Shown here: in pieces, positions 45,740-57,648 of the stretch
Numbering within the stretch: the first letter of the stretch is position 1
Layout of the letters: every line of letters begins with the position of its first letter
DNA from: Tamarix chinensis
Taxonomy: Eukaryota > Streptophyta > Magnoliopsida > Caryophyllales > Tamaricaceae
Length of the DNA: 64,000 nucleotides
Direction of reading: 5' to 3'
NCBI GenBank assembly: GCA_030549775.1
Contig: CM060174.1
Location: 23,052,693-23,116,692 of the forward strand
Position numbers and translations under genes: made by a program
The notes under the pieces: generated by a model
The model's database searches: none
What the model saw: the letters and a program-made list of their open reading frames with translations, nothing else
Told to the model about the DNA's origin: nothing

Positions 45740-46703
45740 GGTTACATTCTGGGCTCACCATAGAAGGTAAAGCATGGATGCTGAGGTAAGCTTGTGGAAC
45801 TTTGTGGTATAGGAATTTTTCTTCCTCCTTCATCATAGGGTTCGTGCTAAGCTGAACAAAGTTGAATAACCCCAAGAAATACCTAACTAAGAAGGAAAAT
45901 CATCCTAAAATTGTCTAATGATTAGGAAAGTAAAAAAAAGTGCTCATCATTTTCAATGAGATCTAAAAAAATATAGGACAACAAACCATTGAGGTAGGAA
46001 AGGTGATCCTTAGTGTTAAGCCTTATAAGGAGTGAAAGCCAAAGGAAAAAAGGAATATCATTTGGTCTTAAACCCCTTCAAGACTATAGCATGATCACAC
46101 TAAACAAGGTCTTAGGCTGAACAAACTCATAGGTCCTCTTGGTAGAAAAGCCATTTATAGTAGACTAAGAAGGGAGGAGAGTTGCAATCCCTTCATATGA
46201 CCCCTCCTAAGCAAGGAGTTGGTAAACCTTCCACAACTCCTTCATAAATTTTGAGGAGTCATGTGAGGGAGTATACATTCCCAAGGCTTGAGCCTTGAGA
46301 TAATTAATGCGTACCCACTTTGTCCATAATATCTCCTTTTCACCTTGAAAAACCCAAATGTACTTACATAATAAAAGAACAATCCAAGAAATCCGGTCTT
46401 TAAGACCAAGTCCCCCTCTTTGTTGAGCATATACAATTGTCTCCAGGGCACAAGTGGTTGTTTCCCTTGCAACAAAAAATTCCATAGAAAGAGATAATCT
46501 AATTAAGAACCATCTTGGGTATAGGTAATATACCAAGCCAAAATCATATAATACCTTGTATCATAGAGGTAAAAAACCCAAGCCTACTTGTAAAATACAT
46601 GAGGTGCAACTCCTAAAGCTTGAGGTGCTCACAAATATCATTAATAAATATTTGATCATCCACCATCCACAAATTACTTGGATTTAGGGGAACCCCTAGG
46701 TAC
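45740..46703 (-). pseudogene. LINE-2 RT thumb and zf-RVT-like C-terminus
   Basis: Directly left of the MITE the minus strand reads MYLGVPLNPSNL, the counterpart of FRYLGVPLNP in LINE-1. The open stretch 46536-46207 has QRGGLGLKDRISWIVLLLCKYIWVFQ and WTKWVRINYLKA, matching GGLGLKNLLAWNATFLFKYVWFLQ and WTKWIHTHYLQ. At about 46010-45935 KDHLSYLNG and ENDEHFFLLS match the zf-RVT-like region. Confidence 0.85.
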
Positions 46704-46710
46704 ATGATGG

Positions 46711-47195
46711 TCCATTTATATTGGGTGGAATTGGGGTGAGGGTAAGCATTAAAAATTAACATAGGTGAAGGTAATGGAAGTAAATCGAGGTGAATATTTA
46801 AAATGCTATTTGGATGATATTAACCTAACCTGGGTGAATCAGGGTGAATATTTTAAAATTTTCGTTAAGATTGAGGTGAATAAAGGTAAAAATAAAATAA
46901 AATAAAATCAATGATATTTATACCATTGTATTAAATAGATAAGTCCTATCAAGTTAAGGGTATAGGGTTTGAGGGGTATTTTGGTCCTATCAGATCAAAA
47001 ATTTACTTATTCTTTCACATTCACTTCAGTTACCCCCGAAATTGGAGATTAATAAAAATTAGGTTAACCAAGGTGGACAAAGGTGAAATATTAACCTCGA
47101 TTAACCGAGGTAGAGTTATTAAAAATGGTACCCAAACAGAGTAAATTAATTGATTCACCTCCGTTAACCCTCTTTCACCCCAATCCAAACACACT
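46711..47195. mobile_element. MITE with GGATTGGGGTGA-type inverted ends, inside LINE-2
   Basis: 485 bp without coding capacity. The left end reads TATTGGGTGGAATTGGGGTGA; the right end, on the other strand, reads GTGTTTGGATTGGGGTGAAAG. The flanks ATGATGG (46704-46710) and ATGAAGG (47196-47202) are likely target duplications of 7-8 bp, which would fit hAT- or Mutator-type MITEs. Removing it joins GSFPF to YLGVP in the LINE-2 RT, as in LINE-1. Inside, words such as AGGTGAATA and GGTTAACC repeat toward both ends. Confidence 0.87.
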
Positions 47196-47202
47196 ATGAA
47201 GG

Positions 47203-48250
47203 GGAAGGATCCCTAGGCCATGGTCACATAAATAAGAATTTGGGGCTTAGTACTATCATCCATCCCCATTAAGAAGATTTGAGATTTGAGGGGATGAACA
47301 ACCAGCCCTAAGACAAGGTTTAACTTATTAAAGGCCTCTAGGTGGATAAAAATCAAGGATAGATCACCTCTCCCAAACAGAAGCAAGTCATCTGCAAAGA
47401 CTAATTGACAAAGACCTAGTGACTTACACCTAAAATGAAAGGAAAATTCTCTACCAGCTATGATTTGTCTTAGGAGTCTAGAGAAGTACAATATGCATAA
47501 AATAAAATAAAAACATAGACTCACACTAGTATGTCGATGCTAGGTCAACCTGTATAAGGCCATGAGCACCTTGAAAAATTCAAAAAATTTTCCATTAAGC
47601 CTTAACAAGAAAGATATTGTAGTTACACATTCCATCAATAGATTAATAAAGTGAACTAAAAAGTTGTGTCCAATAAGGATTAATCTTAAGAAATACCATT
47701 ATAAAGAGTCGTAGGCTTTATTGATATCGACCATAATCAAGCATTTAGTTACATTCCTCCTTCTAAAGTAATCATACAATAACTATTATAAAAAATATAT
47801 TCTGAACTATGAGGTGCCCCTTAACAAAGGCTCCTTATTCTTTACTCATTAGGTAATATAGAACCTTTGAATATGTAGCAGCCAGGAGTTCCGCAAATAA
47901 CTTACAGGTAGTCAAATAATAGGTAATTAGTCTAAAATCTATAACCTTCACCACTTACGAACATTTAGGAATCAGATATAAAATTAAATTGTTGATCCTT
48001 TTAAGAAACTTCCCCATGCGAAAGAAATCCTCCATTGGTTCAAAAAAATTCTTCACCCACAACATCCCAAGAATCCTCTTATGTACAACCTTAAGTTTGT
48101 GAATTTTCCTCCTCTTCTCAAGCCACAACAAGAGAGAAATGTTTCTTGTTAAGTCTCTTCAAAAATGGTTTCAAAGAGGAGAACTTATCACATAACCCAC
48201 ATTGTCTTGTCTTAGAAACATCAAAATGATAACCTAAAGAAACTGCAACT
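47203..48250 (-). pseudogene. LINE-2 reverse transcriptase, fingers and palm, broken
   Basis: Palm motif A is seen at about 47759-47718 as KCLIMVDINKAYDS. The open stretch 47524-47213 contains FSFHFRCKSLGLCQLVFADDLLLFGRGD, the motif C region with FADD, followed by VVHPLKSQIFLMG. LINE-1 has the same order. The fingers region near 48000-48250 is poorly readable. Confidence 0.83.
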
Positions 48251-48313
48251 AAAAACTACGGATATGTTCAAACCACGTATTAAAGAAATATAAAGGCCAT
48301 TTTGTCCTCCTAT

Positions 48314-49020
48314 CTAAAACCACCAATAGAAAGCATGGGGAATAATCCAAACAAGAGTGTGGAGCAATAAAATTGGCTTAGTTAGACAAATCAATAGCAA
48401 ACCCAAGGAATTCATAAGCATACAATCTAGTTTACATTTTACCTTCTTAGAGTGGATAGAGAAAAAATATCCCTCAAATGGAACATCTAATAATTGAGCA
48501 ATAATATAACACTCATTAAAATATGCCATCTCATAATCTATAATCGGTTGATGACCTTGTCTATCTATAGAGTTGATTGGGTAATTAAAATCTCCATAGA
48601 TAATATATGGAAGGTGCATATTCATAGCTATAGAGATCAAATTGATCCATAAATATTTTCTATCATTGATGTAGTAAAGGAAATACATAAATGTAAAACA
48701 AAAACACCTATCCTTTTCAAGATTAACAACCAAACCTAAGAGGGTTTGGGGAGCCATCTCACTCGGTTGGAAGTCCACAATAAAATTATTCAACCATTCA
48801 AGTGGTCAAGAAAATTATCAAGGCATATCCTACCACTAAAATACATGATCATCAATTTATTTAATTTATTCCCATCCAATTTTTACTCTAAAATACCCAC
48901 CAGAGAGAGAAAGTTCTCTCTTTGCATAACCTAGACAAGTATGCCTACTGCCCTTATGTTCTAAAAAAAAGTAGATTTATAACAGTTTAGAAGACAAAGG
49001 TCTTACAACACCCTTCCACA
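48314..49020 (-). pseudogene. LINE-2 endonuclease region
   Basis: The open stretch 48793-48314 has YGDFNYPINSIDRQG, the G-D-F-N catalytic block (intact Asp and Asn here, unlike LINE-1), and SKKVKCKLDCMLMNS, the counterpart of TKSKLDRVLLN in LINE-1. The N-terminal strands lie at about 48800-49000 in a broken frame. Confidence 0.82.
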
Positions 49021-49099
49021 AGACCTTTCCTCTACTTTATTTCTTTTTCATTACCATTAATTTTTTCTTATTATTCTTACCAGCTACCTGTACCCAATC

Positions 49100-50260
49100 A
49101 TCCTTAACTTTTATCTTATTAGTAGCATTCCGATCACATCTTCAGCTCTAGCCAAACTTTTACCTTGCTCAAATGAGTCTAGTGTGGTTTCTTTATTCTT
49201 TTACTTAGGCTTCCCATGGAGATCAACTGGTAAAACTAAAGTAGTTAGGGTCAACTCCAAATCAATGGAGGGACCTCTTCCTTTATGCAGGGCCCTATTA
49301 GGATTTCCATTGGGTCAGAAATCTAAAATCATATTAGGGACTACCTTAGTCTCATTCGAGGAATCCAAAACCTTACTTGGCATGCTCCCTTCCATCCTTA
49401 CAGGCTTTAAAGAGTCCTCCCAGCTAAGCCCTCCATACTTAGCAGTGGATTTGCTTATAGGAAGTTGCTTAAGAGGTGTATCCTTTCTAGGATGGAAGGT
49501 TTCCGCACGGAAATGTGGTTGACCACTATATCATTAGTAGTACCATATTTTCTAACCACACTAGTTATAAAATAGAGGAAATTCCTTATACTCTATGTGC
49601 TAAAGAAAAATACCATCCTCATTATTTACCTCATAGACATCGGTAGCTTCTTCTCCAAATCAACCTCCACCATCCCTCTACCATATTCAATCTTCATTTT
49701 CTGTGGTACAAATTCATCAACTTATAATAGCTTACCAACTTATGAGGCTATAGTACTAATAGCTCGTAGATTCCAAAACACGAAGGGAGGTGTTTGAGCT
49801 AGATCTACACTTGGATTTTTGAGACCTTGTCCTCTCCAAACCAAAAAAAAATTGAAGGAACTCCTTTAAAATCAAAGCCTTACTTCATACTACATATAGA
49901 TCCCTTGCAAGAGATTTGTTGTTATCATGGATATCATTAAATTTTAGCGCCACCCTTCTAGAAATATGAATGGTATACTTAAAAGGATTCTTAATGACAT
50001 TTTAGCTACATTATTCAAATACTTGTCAATAAATAAACCCACAAACTACCTAAGTACTCAAGTACTCCACATTGACTCAATACAATTAATACACTTTCTT
50101 TCCATGCACACCAGGTCCTTTTTGGGAGGAATAAACTCATATTTCACATGCTAGGCATCCAAAAAGAGCTAAGAAAAGGATTTTAGTGCTTCATATCAAA
50201 CCTTACCATTTTTTTTATTTTTCTTGATGTTGTTACCTCAGTGAGCTTGTCTCTAATATC
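49100..50260 (-). pseudogene. LINE-2 ORF1 remnant (DUF4283-like)
   Basis: On the minus strand at about 49720-49570, in a shifting frame, EYGRGMVEVDLEKKLP is the counterpart of LNMVECWLKLILKG-LP in LINE-1. The DUF4283-like first half lies at about 49800-50160 (words like IHDNNKSLARDLY). The plus-strand open frames in this interval are shadows of this region. Confidence 0.65.
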
Positions 50261-52073
50261 TAACTTTAACCTTAGAAGCAACCCCTATCACAGCCTCATT
50301 TTTCACTACCTAAATAATTTACTTTAAAGCATTATGGAAACTGAAAACACACTTAGATAAAATGGGGTGTTACCACCATACCAGACATAGGTTAAACATC
50401 TGTCAACTACCTTATATTAAATACAAGACTAAAACCAACCAAGACTTTTAAATCAACAGAGTACATGAATAAAAGATTACATAAATGAAGTATGGGGCTA
50501 CATTAAAGGACTTTAATGGTCCCTGAGCAAATCACTATAGAGACACAAGTAGATAAAGTATGGGGCTACATTAAATTAGATTTAGGCTATGACCACAAAA
50601 TCAAATCCATGGTCCACCGCTAAACCCAAAAGATCTCTAGATGTCCATGCTCTCTAGTGTTTACTGTAACACCCCCATTTTCAAAACCAAAAACTCATTA
50701 AAAAGTATGCGCGGAAGTTAAATATAATGAGGGCATCACCGCCACATCTAGTGTAAATTTGCACCTTAGTCCCATTCACACTAGATGCTAAGGCTAAGTA
50801 AAATAAGAAAACACCCAAAACATATTCATTAACTCAAACCAACTGAACCGAAAAGGTTACTACAACTGAAACCATGAAAAGAGTACACTAAACTTAATAC
50901 GATAGATAAAACTCTGAAAGTCACCACCACTCTCAATATTCCCTGTCATGCGTACCATTGATGCCTTGAGTAGATTCATACACAACCTGCACTAGACCAT
51001 CTGCTCACCATGCAAACCATGAATCATCATAGCCCATGTAACAAGTTAGCTAGGGGAACAGCTAAGTAACACGTAAATACAAAGGAATAACATTGCATGC
51101 TCACATTTATATAAGCATATAAATCATAGACATACACTCGAATCACATAAGAAAATCACCCAATTATTAATCTTTATTTAGGTGATCATTACATCCAATT
51201 TTTAAGTGGGAAAATCAACTAGGGGGTCACCTGGAAAATTAAAAGTCCGAATACCTACCACCAACCACAGGAGGAATATAAACCACACCTGGGCCATCCT
51301 AGTAGACCTAGTCCAAAGGAGATAACAAAATTCTGAAGAACTACCACTTCGGTCATCCTATCCTTAAGTGTGTACACCCCCTAATAGGGTCCGAAGAAGC
51401 CTATAGAGTAGATAAGGAGCCTTAACCAGACACGGCTGGCAAATGAATAAATATCCACAATAGAAAAGAGAAAGGCTATTGCTAATCCCCAACTTTAGGA
51501 GGCTAAACCTGAAGGACCCAAATCCCACTTCATGTTTCACTTTAAGTTATGGTATTTTAATTAAGTAAAATCACACAATCCACCATATAAACTTCACTTT
51601 ATCCACTTTTCATGATAGGTGACTTTTTCAAATTACACAGAAATATACCCACTTAGACTCACCACTTAATTCACCAACTGGATTAGAACATAATAAAAAT
51701 AATCATCCAACCAAACTAGCACTTCAAATAAATAAATAAATAATAGTTAAAGTTTCTCAAGGTCCAACTATACGCTAACATAAATACCAAAACTTAATTT
51801 AGTCATATAAGATACGTGCCTTGTGATATATGCATAATAAAGGAACACTTGTATAAAATCAACTCTTTACAACTAGCACATCAAATAAATAACACAACTA
51901 TAAAATTTCAATATTTACATAAAATTCATTAGGAACCCATATTTATATTAAATTCATAATAAAAATGGAATATCCCCCATGGGCCTAATTATATAAAATT
52001 ATATATATTCACGTAAGGTCACATACCCAGATAAAATCATTATATCAAAAAGTGCATAGTTAAAATATGCATG

Positions 52074-52074
52074 A

Positions 52075-52152
<78 letters not shown>
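52074..52152. repeat. (AC)n(AT)n microsatellite
   Basis: About ten AC units followed by about thirty AT units, inside the 50669-53479 copy. Confidence 0.97.
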
Positions 52153-52155
<3 letters not shown>

Positions 52156-52403
52156 TATAAAGGTTGAAAGTAATGTTACCTGGAAGGCGATCTGATCACA
52201 AATGCTCACTAGTTGCTAGACCCATTGTTTACACCAAAAATATTAACTCTAAACGAAATATATTAAGTAAACATATTATAAACGACATAGATCCAACTTA
52301 TCAAAATTCTTACATTTACAATATTTTAGTTTACCGCCTAATGTTTATATATAAACCCTGACTCTTAAGATAATTATGTAACTATATGATTACTCAAAAT
52401 ATA

Positions 52404-52452
52404 TATGTGTGTGTGTGTGTGTGTGTGTATGTGTGTGTGTGTGTGTGTGTGT
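52404..52452. repeat. (GT)n microsatellite
   Basis: About 24 GT units with one interruption (GTATGT), after a short TATATATG. Confidence 0.97.
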
Positions 52453-52689
52453 GGAAAAATACTTACAACTGGTTTGATTAAATAAATTAATAGAATGAAC
52501 CTATGTTGAAATTAATCTACTAGTAATGTTTATCAGAAGTGGTACATGTTTTCTACCGATGAAATTTAATTTAGTGCTCAAAGTTTATTAACTAACAAAT
52601 ATATCCGGCCCCTAAAATAGTTAGAAGTATTTATGCTAGAGTATGAATATGTAATTAACTAAATTATAGCTAATCAATGTAAAAGTCAC

Positions 52690-52690
52690 G

Positions 52691-52720
<30 letters not shown>
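52690..52720. repeat. (TA)n microsatellite
   Basis: About fifteen TA units followed by TGTATATGTATACATATA. Confidence 0.95.
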
Positions 52721-52725
<5 letters not shown>

Positions 52726-54369
52726 GTATACATATAGACCCAATTCACATTGCAAGCTGCCTACCCATCAAGTATGATTTTCTAATCGTCCTATATCTTA
52801 TATTCTAAAAGTTATCATGCCAAGTTTGTTGTATTCGTAGGATTATATATCAGATGGCCAAGCTTATGTAGGTTTCCCAAATAAAAATTTCTTCCACAAA
52901 AGACACGTACCTTTTTTACTAGTATTCTATTTTTTTATAGGGATAATGTTGTGGACTCTTGTAAATAGTTTCTGATAACCACATATCAAGAACACCAAAG
53001 CATGAAGACTCTGAATAAATTAATAGATTGTACCATACAATAGTATAAAGTAAATTAGGAACTGATGCCTACTGATAGTAATACAATAACTACGAAATTT
53101 TATTACCTGAGTAAGTGAAACAATTAGGAATCGGCTCGGTACTTATAGACGATATCAACAAGGTGGAAGTGGGCAGCAGACTATAGGTTCTCTTTTCTCC
53201 TAATCATGTGACTTGTTTTACCGACTAACAGGCTATTATATACTGATACAAGTTATTAGGGTTCTAGAGTTAATTACCTTTTTGCCCCAAGCTATGTTAT
53301 AATTTTTTTTAAATAAAAATAATTATTATACCTTAAAAATAATTAGTTACTAAAATTTACCAATAGTAACATATTATTAAACAAATTAAATTTTAATGGG
53401 TAAACATTTAACAACATTATATTCGTCAAATCCCACCACTACCTATTATTATTATTATATCAAAATTACCGGGTATTACATTTAATTCCAGTAACCTAAT
53501 CCTTCAGGTTATACCATTTCCTTATTCACATATGACATAGGTTAATCATCTAGTCAACATTCCATTCAATGATAAATGGGTTATTTAAGTCATTTGCCAA
53601 GTGTATAACCAACTTTTATCCCTTTTTGATCATTCATACCATTACTAACCATTCACTTGGTCATTATTCATATTTAATCAACTAATTTCCATATTTTATT
53701 ATTATTGAGCAATGGATTGTGCATTACCCAGTAGTGTCACATACCATGGAAGCCTATCTAAATAATGGACATAAATTCTAGGCCAAAGCTAATCACCAAA
53801 CAGACATAAGTCTAAGCCAAAACTAGTCACTAGAATGGACATAAGTCCAAGCCGAAGCCAACCGCATAGGTAACATGACCCTTTATTATTGATACCTCTA
53901 GTACATTATCAGTGTCTAGAGTAGGTAAAGCCTGAAGGTATAGTAAATTCCCAAAGGTAGAATAACCTCTAGTAGCTAATTGATAATTGGGTAATCTAGA
54001 CCCAAACTCAAAATTAAGCAAATAAATTTCCATGTTTACTCCATATCAATCCCTTTCTTTCCAATTTTCCAACCATGTGGGTTTTTTATTTATCCTTGTA
54101 CCATATTTCTCATATCCATATTATCATTTTGTCTAAGCCCATGCTAAGTTTCATTACTTTTACTCAATATCATCACCTATTATAAGTGAAATACCTATTT
54201 AGCCTTCATATTACTAATAGAGTATATCATAACTTATGATTCATTTAATCCTTTCATTAGGCTAATAACCATGATAAAATTTTTATTTGATCTCATTAAT
54301 AATTATAGTATAGTCCCAAACATACTTTAAAATATAACTAAAATGAAAGGGAAAAAACTATGCAAACTA

Positions 54370-55960
54370 GTTGAACTAGTCAATCGGTCTGGCCCAACCA
54401 GTCGATCGATTGCACCTACCAGTCGATGGGTTTGGGTCAATAAGTCAATGAGTTTGACTCAACCCGATCATGCTTTTCCTCAAAATGGTCTATCAGTTTA
54501 GGAAAAATAATCGACTTTTCATAGACTAGCTGATCGATTCTACCCAACAAATCAATGGGTTTAAGCAGATAGTAAGACCAAAGTCTCTATAGGCTTACCA
54601 ATCGATGGGTTGGTCAACCATTCGATCAGTTCTTAGAAAATTCATGGTTTTGATCAAACTAGATGATTTTTTTTCCCTATCATAGCATCAAACCATTGAT
54701 TTCATGAAGAATTATTCTTATAAATCATCCTTAACAACATTAAAACATGTATCAACATATTCTAATGCATTTTCAACCGAATTAACTTGCATATCATGGA
54801 ATCATCATATCTTATTTTTATCAAATTTCATGTTTTTACTCAAATTATAAAACCTATCCATCTAAAAAACTTATACATATTATATTCATTTATTCCAACA
54901 TGTAGAATCAACTTAAAGTAACTCATAATATGTAGGTATACTCATTAATCATTTTAGAAGCATGAATCACTTAATAGCTATAAAAAAATCCCCTTTTAAG
55001 CTCGAACTTCTAATCGTGAAATTCTCGGCTTTTAAAAACCAAAAAACCACAAGCTAAAACCCAACAATTTACACCAAAATCTTATTAAATTTTCAAACAT
55101 AAAATAGGAGGAAAGAAGAACATACCAACTTGAGGAAAAGTATATAAATGATCAACTAAACCACTAAACCTTTTTCCCAAAATCTAACTCTTCCTTGCTT
55201 AACAGTTGAAACAAGAGAGAGTTAGAGATAGGATCAGAAGGGTGTAAGAAAACTGGTTGCAAGGCTATAAGTGTAGAAAGAGAAAAGGTGAATACTAGAC
55301 TTAGAGATTTCAATGCCTGAAAGAAAAGGTTCACAAAAGGGATGATTGGTGCTATTTAAAAATTAGCTTTTGAATTCTAGCTAAATGGAAGAATTATGTC
55401 TAAGATATGCTAACCTATTCTCTAGATCTCAATTGGTGTTTCTAGAGAATGTAGGTTAATTAAGTTATAATTAATATACATAAGAGGTGTAATGGAAGAT
55501 TAGCGTGTGAGGAATCTTCCAGTTACTCAAAGTGTTGTTTGAGATGGAGCATTGTTCTTAGAAACATATAGAGTAAAGAGGTAGAAGAAGATAAGGCTAA
55601 GGACATCTCTTACGCTCAATTGTCCCAATCAACCTCTAGATAGATCTATGGTAATATTTTTAGCTAAACGTATCATGATAATAGTTAGGAATCTCTTAGG
55701 AAATATTTGTCATGGGTTAGTAAGGTTCCATCTCAGTATAAGCAATTTTTCAAAAAATCACGTTCAACAAGTATGCCTAATTTGACCGACCAATCGATAG
55801 GTTTGGGCCTACCAGTCGACCTAGAGAAGAATCAAGAGTCACATCTACCTGATTTGTTCTACAAACTAGTCGATCAGTTCCCCCAACCAATCCATCAGTT
55901 TAATAGAGAAAACCCAACTTACTGAAATGACAAACTAATCAATTGGTTTGCCTAAAAAAC
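54370..55960. repeat. CCAATCGATTGG-type repeats of the 50.3-56.1 kb copy
   Basis: Two clusters (54370-54660 and 55780-55960) of words such as CAGTCGATCGATTG, CAATCGATGGGTT, CAATCGATAGGTTTGG and AATCAATTGGTTTG, typically alternating with GGTTTGGGYC. Same word family as at 19340-21000. Confidence 0.75.
55821..55856 (+). repeat. 36-bp exact direct repeat, copy 1
   Basis: Thirty-six bases starting CTAGAGAAGAATCAAGAG and ending TACCTGATTTG, identical to 56438-56473 but in an unrelated context (within the CAATCGAT repeat cluster). Confidence 0.95.
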
Positions 55961-56097
55961 TCAATAAAATCCTTTTTCAACATGGTTTTAAATCAAACTT
56001 TGTCTCAAACCAAATCATAACATCAAATAAAAATCAAAGGTTCAAAAATTAATATAGTTCTCATTCAACTATTTACAAAAATATAGGGTATTAAAAC

Positions 56098-56790
56098 CCT
56101 TACCACCAAACCTAACTTTTCTAATAGGGGAAATGAATTTGGGAGCAAATAAAACAATGAGGATGGGAAGGAAATCTCCTTCTACTCGAGGTGGAATTCC
56201 TTTATTTTTGAATCAACGTGAACCACCTCCTTAGGGTCAAAGTAACCACCCAAAGTACATACATCTCTCTTAACAAATTTATCCATCAATATGAAATCTA
56301 GAACCTCTAATTGCACGACCTTCTTCATAGAACCTAATATCTAATCTAGTTCTATATGAGAGTAGACATCGCTTTCTAAGGTCTAAACCACTTCTTGATG
56401 AAAAAAATAGAGTCATCAGATGAACCCAAATCCAAATCTAGAGAAGAATCAAGAGTCACATCTACCTGATTTGGACTAGGAAGGGTGTAGATCAGGGCTT
56501 TACCCAAAATACACTTCTTCATTGTTTTCATTTTCTTACCCATTATACATAAAAAAATTATGAACAGAAGTACATTAAATGCCAAATTAAATGTGAAAAA
56601 TACATGTGAGGCATACCAATGGGGAGATAAAAGGAGAAAAAGAGCACAGTAGATCTTGATAGAGCAAAAATTGCTAGCTCCTTGTAATCGGCATGACAGA
56701 GGTGAGAGCGTAGGAGAAAGAGGCTCATGTGATTTCCTTGACTATGGCTTTATCATTTATGTTCTTAAGTGACAGTTGTTAAAAAGCATG
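56098..56790 (-). pseudogene. Unidentified decayed reading frame
   Basis: The minus strand has a frame at 56585-56376 (KKMKTMKKCILGKALIYTL, then QVDVTLDSSLDLDLGSSDD and FIKKWFRP). It seems to continue in broken frames to about 56160 with VLDFILMDKFVKRDVCTLG and YFDPKEVVHVDS. The composition is protein-like, with a basic start and an acidic middle. I do not recognise the family; an ORF1 or linker of some retroelement is possible. Copy 2 of the 36-bp repeat lies within it and is in frame with QVDVTLDSSL. Confidence 0.4.
56438..56473 (+). repeat. 36-bp exact direct repeat, copy 2
   Basis: Identical to 55821-55856. Here it is part of the minus-strand reading frame, so this copy is the more likely source. 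Confidence 0.95.
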
Positions 56791-56799
56791 ATACAATTT

Positions 56800-57489
56800 T
56801 TTTTTTCATTTTCCCCAATCTTTTTATGCTTATCAAATCTGTGATGATAGCAAATTATACATTGTTTATGTCATAGATTACTAGCTTGAAGCTACCTATA
56901 TACTTAGTTGTGCATATACCATATATGCTTCATGTTCAACATGATTACTATTAATATGAAATTATCTTAAGGATTTTTCTCTTTACTTATGCATCACCAA
57001 TTCTATTATTAGCATGATCTTGTAGCATGCAATAATGTTGTTTTTTGAAACATGATTATGTGAGCTAGTTAGATGTTACTCAATATGTTAGTTACACTGA
57101 TACATCATCATTTCATTTTATATAGGTTTCTTATGGCTTTATTGTGGGCATCAGAGTATTAGGTCATTGGTAGACTCAATAGGTGCTTTGTTTTAGATCT
57201 TTGGGATCCTACATTCTATTTTAATTTGGCTTATTTTGAGCTTTGTTAGATATTTTTTTATCTTATATCTATTTTCTATGTAAGATTCATAAACTTATAT
57301 CAGACTCAAGTTAGGTGACAGCCACATTTGACTCTTGGGATATAAGTTTAATTCTTAGCCTTACACCTAACATAAATCGTACCTCTCCTATGTTGGATAC
57401 AATAGTAACACCTTATATTTTATATTTAGGTTCTGTAAAGTATCTTATAAAATGAACATTTTCTAGTTGTAAAAATAGGGGGTGTTACA
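56800..57489. mobile_element. Partial TGTAAYACCCC-family copy (inverse), start region only
   Basis: Read on the minus strand from 57489: TGTAACACCCCC, TACAACTAGAAAATG, then AAGGTGTTACTATTG about 80 bp in, and ACATAGGAGAGGTACG and TAAGGCTAAG after that, the same order as at the start of the 19186-22696 copy. The far end cannot be identified. Confidence 0.62.
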
Positions 57490-57648
57490 TATTACCCATG
57501 ATTAGGGTTCAATTAAATGCAGAATATTGCAAAATCTACCAAAAATGCTTTCTCAATCCAAATGACTCATTATCTATGCAAGTAAACTCTTCTATTTCCT
57601 CTCCCCCTCATGTCATGTAGGCATGGTAGAATTCAGCTAGTGAATAAA

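Larger units (their letters stand above)
45710..50260 (-). mobile_element. LINE-2, L1-type, minus strand, decayed and interrupted by a MITE
   Basis: Minus-strand LINE related to LINE-1: ORF1 (about 50260-49100), endonuclease (48793-48314), RT (about 48250-46207) and zf-RVT-like C-terminus (about 46060-45740). Its protein pieces align with those of LINE-1 motif by motif. A 485-bp MITE (46711-47195) splits the RT. Stops and shifts are everywhere. I see no clear poly-A (poly-T on the + strand) at the left end, so that boundary is approximate. Confidence 0.88.
50669..53479 (+). mobile_element. TGTAAYACCCC-family copy, 2.8 kb, nested in a relative
   Basis: Starts TGTAACACCCCC and ends CGGGTATTACA. 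The flanks TTTAC and TTTAA suggest a 5-bp duplication with one change. At 50731 ATCACCGCCACATCTAG matches TTACCGCCACATCTAAC of the 28983 copy. At 52177 TTACCTGGAAGGCGATC parallels CTTACCTGGATCCGAAGC at about 31104 of that copy. Contains three microsatellites. No coding motif is seen. It is the shortest bounded member here. Confidence 0.8.
50280..56097 (+). mobile_element. TGTAAYACCCC-family copy, interrupted by another copy
   Basis: The left part (about 50280-50668) aligns with the reverse complement of the right end of the 19186-22696 copy: CATTTTTCACTAC, ACACTTAGATAAAA followed by GGTGTTACC (50360-50376), and TCTCTAGATGTCCATGCTCT (50634). Sequence of the same copy resumes at 53480 and runs to about 56097 (AGGGTATTAAAA, a decayed end). 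It shares the CCAATCGATTGGTTT-like words (54370-54660, 55780-55960) and AATGGACATAAGTC words with the 19186-22696 copy. The copy at 50669-53479 is inserted in it. No coding region. Confidence 0.68.

Noticed and set aside
49184..49522. Plus-strand open frame of 112 codons
   Set aside because: It is antisense to the LINE-2 ORF1 region and has no recognisable motif.
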